Positions 31,766 through 33,613 of a stretch of 33,613 nt of DNA are shown here, piece by piece. The stretch spans positions 1 to 33,613 of the forward strand of contig NZ_JAGKJI010000065.1 in the NCBI RefSeq assembly GCF_020329485.1. Direction: 5' to 3'. The first letter of the stretch is position 1. Every line of letters begins with the position of its first letter. The notes below the pieces were generated by a model, which was given only the letters and a program-made list of their open reading frames with translations, did not search any database and had not been told where the DNA came from. The translations under genes were made by a program, and so were the position numbers. The DNA comes from Bradyrhizobium cenepequi. GTDB taxonomy: Bacteria > Pseudomonadota > Alphaproteobacteria > Rhizobiales > Xanthobacteraceae.

Positions 31766-33613
31766 CACAGATTCTCCTGCGGGACATGGCGCGCACGCAG
31801 CGCATTCAGCATCACCAGGATCGAGGAGCCAGACATCGCGGCGGCCGCGATCAGCGGCGTCACCAAGCCCAGAATGGCGATCGGCACGGCGAGGAAATTG
31901 TAGCCGACGGCAAGATAGAGGTTTTGCCGCATCAGGCGCAGCGCCTTCCGCGAATAGTCGATGGCCGCGATAACGGGCGCGAGCGGCTTGCCGAGGAAGA
32001 CGAGATCGGCGGTCGCCTGGCTCAGATGTGCGGCCGAGATCGGCGACATCGAGACATGCGCGGCCCCAAGCGACGGCGCATCGTTCAAGCCATCGCCGAC
32101 CATCATCACCTTGACGCCCAGCCGCTTCAGTTCCTCGATCCGCGCGATCTTGTCTGATGGCGTCACGCCGGCGCGCCATTCGGGAACGCCAAGCGTCTCC
32201 GCCGCGGCCCGCACCGCCGGCTCGCGATCGCCTGACAGAATCTCGACCGCGATGCCGCGCCGATGCAGCGCCGCGACCGTTTCGCGCGCGTCCGGCCGCA
32301 AGCCCTGGCGGACCGCGAACACGTAACGCTTCTCGCCGCGGGCAAACGCAACCACCGACGCCTCGGGATCGCGGCTCAGGATTTCGTTCGCGAGATCATC
32401 GGCCTTGCAGAAAGAAGGACGTCCAAGCCTCACCTCTTCGCCTTCAAAAATGCCGCAAACGCCCTGCCCCGGTTGCTCCGTGATATCAGGCAGCGGCGAT
32501 TTCGCGCCGGCCGCGTGTGCCAGCCCAGCGGCAACCGGATGATGGCTTGCCAGCGCAAGCCGGCCCGCTAGCGCGGATATATCGGCGGGGACGGCCGCCG
32601 AGTTCACCACATCGAGCTCCGGCAAGGTGAGCGTTCCCGTCTTGTCGAAGATGATGCGGTCGACCTCGGCGACGCGCTCGATGGCATCGCCCGAATTGAT
32701 CAGCACGCCGGCCCGGAACATCGCGCCCGCGGCAATGGTCTGCACCGTCGGAATCGCGAGCCCGAGCGCGCAGGGGCAGGTGATGATGAGCACCGCTATC
32801 GCGGTGATGATGGAATCGTGCAAGCTCGCGCCGGCGATCAACCAACCGATCATCGTCAAGAGCGCAGTCGCATGCACCAGCGGCGCATAGAGCCGCGACG
32901 CGCGGTCGGCGAGCTGCACATAGCGCGAGCGCGCCTGCACGGCGTGATCGAGCAATCGCTGGATCTCCGCCAGCAGCGTGCCTTCGGCCGCCGCCGAAAC
33001 GCGGATGCGTAAGCCGCCGGAGATGTTGAGCGAACCGGCATAGACCGCGCTGCCGGCCTCGACCGCCGCATACCGCGTCTCGCCGGTGATCAGGCTCTGG
33101 TCGATCTCGGATCGGCCGTCGATCACCGTGCCGTCGACCGCGCAACGCTCGCCGGGCCGCAGCAGCACGATATCGCCAGCTCTTATTGCCGCGGCCGGCA
33201 CGACCGAAATCTCGTCAGGTCCGACGAACTTCGTCGCGGTCTCGGCCTTCAGTGCGGCGAGATTGCCGGCGACGGCCCGGGTCCGCCGCCGCATGCTCTG
33301 GTCGAGATAGCGCCCGACGAGGAGGAAGGTGAGCAGCATGATCGCCGCATCGAAATAGGCGTGCTCGGCATGTCCGATGGTCTCGACAACGGACATGGCG
33401 AGCGCCAGGATCACGCCGATGCTGATCGGCACGTCCATGTTGACGTTGCCCGTGCGCAGCGCGTTGAAGGCAGAGCGAAAGAAGGGTTGGCCGGCATAGG
33501 CGGCTGCCGGCAATGCGATCAGCGCCGACATCCAGTGGAAGAAATCGCGCTGCTCCGGCAGCATGTCGCTGACATTGCCGGACCACACCGGGATCGACAG
33601 CATCATCACGTTC
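31765..33613 (-). CDS. fixI: Copper-exporting P1B-type ATPase FixI (N-terminus outside window)
   Basis: More than 610 residues are visible and the frame runs off the right edge. Motifs in order: 'MDVPISIGVILALAMSV' (transmembrane), 'DQSLITGETRYAAVEAGSAV' (actuator TGE), 'CPCALGLAIP' (metal-binding CPC), 'DKTGTLTLPEL' (phosphorylation site), 'ASHHPVAAGLAHAAGAKSP' and 'VGDGLNDAPSLGAAHVSM'. FixI/CcoI delivers copper for the cbb3 oxidase. The N-terminal metal-binding domain (about 100-120 residues in the family) lies outside the window. It overlaps fixS and probably belongs to fixGHIS. The GC content here is clearly higher than in the rtx cluster. Confidence 0.95.
   Translation of the reverse strand, partial: NVMMLSIPVWSGNVSDMLPEQRDFFHWMSALIALPAAAYAGQPFFRSAFNALRTGNVNMDVPISIGVILALAMSVVETIGHAEHAYFDAAIMLLTFLLVGRYLDQSMRRRTRAVAGNLAALKAETATKFVGPDEISVVPAAAIRAGDIVLLRPGERCAVDGTVIDGRSEIDQSLITGETRYAAVEAGSAVYAGSLNISGGLRIRVSAAAEGTLLAEIQRLLDHAVQARSRYVQLADRASRLYAPLVHATALLTMIGWLIAGASLHDSIITAIAVLIITCPCALGLAIPTVQTIAAGAMFRAGVLINSGDAIERVAEVDRIIFDKTGTLTLPELDVVNSAAVPADISALAGRLALASHHPVAAGLAHAAGAKSPLPDITEQPGQGVCGIFEGEEVRLGRPSFCKADDLANEILSRDPEASVVAFARGEKRYVFAVRQGLRPDARETVAALHRRGIAVEILSGDREPAVRAAAETLGVPEWRAGVTPSDKIARIEELKRLGVKVMMVGDGLNDAPSLGAAHVSMSPISAAHLSQATADLVFLGKPLAPVIAAIDYSRKALRLMRQNLYLAVGYNFLAVPIAILGLVTPLIAAAAMSGSSILVMLNALRARHVPQENL

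Noticed and set aside
1..33613. CRISPR arrays or rRNA genes
   Set aside because: No regularly spaced repeat-spacer pattern and no rRNA-like sequence were seen.

Overview
The window looks like part of a symbiosis island from a slow-growing rhizobium, most likely Bradyrhizobium. The evidence is fixI-fixS at the right edge, hemN copies behind FixK-type boxes, molybdate-transporter remnants, a complete rhizobitoxine (rtx) gene cluster of the kind known from Bradyrhizobium elkanii, and dense debris of IS630, IS66 and a group II intron. All assignments come from reading the sequence; no database search was possible.

Layout. 1-3.4 kb: an IS630 end, three small conserved-type ORFs, and a two-gene nucleotidyltransferase module whose second gene is cut and fused in frame to a decayed IS630 transposase. 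3.5-7.1 kb: a decaying phage-like block with a scaffold-like gene carrying two in-frame TAG codons and a frameshift, a helix-turn-helix-like gene, a fusion containing the terminase C-terminus, and a cluster of GTAACG repeats. 7.1-10.7 kb: an AAA/RecA-like ATPase gene split by a hybrid IS66 element (7162-10028) with a perfect 8-bp target duplication. 10.9-20.2 kb: a graveyard of an OprB porin, a PEP-mutase fragment, an IS66 tnpC tail, a hemN pseudogene, modA and modB fragments, and a possible small RNA ending in a strong intrinsic terminator.

20.2-28.3 kb: six tightly coupled intact genes, rtxA-rtxC-rtxD-rtxE-rtxF-rtxG. RtxA is the two-domain PLP enzyme for serinol and dihydrorhizobitoxine formation and RtxC the desaturase for the last step. 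The other four are a class I glutamine amidotransferase/gamma-glutamyl hydrolase-like protein, an EamA-type exporter, an ATP-grasp ligase and a glutamine-synthetase-like ligase. I infer that the hydrolase and ligases may form a gamma-glutamyl protection and deprotection cycle; this is the most interesting functional idea here. The cluster is visibly less GC-rich than the fix genes and is bounded by mobile-element debris.

28.3-33.6 kb: an IS630 remnant interrupted by a 5'-truncated group II intron, an intact hemN with a FixK-type box, a DUF6455-like cysteine protein with its own FixK-type box, then fixS and fixI on the minus strand, with fixI running off the window. This end encodes microaerobic functions: haem synthesis without oxygen and copper delivery to the cbb3 oxidase.
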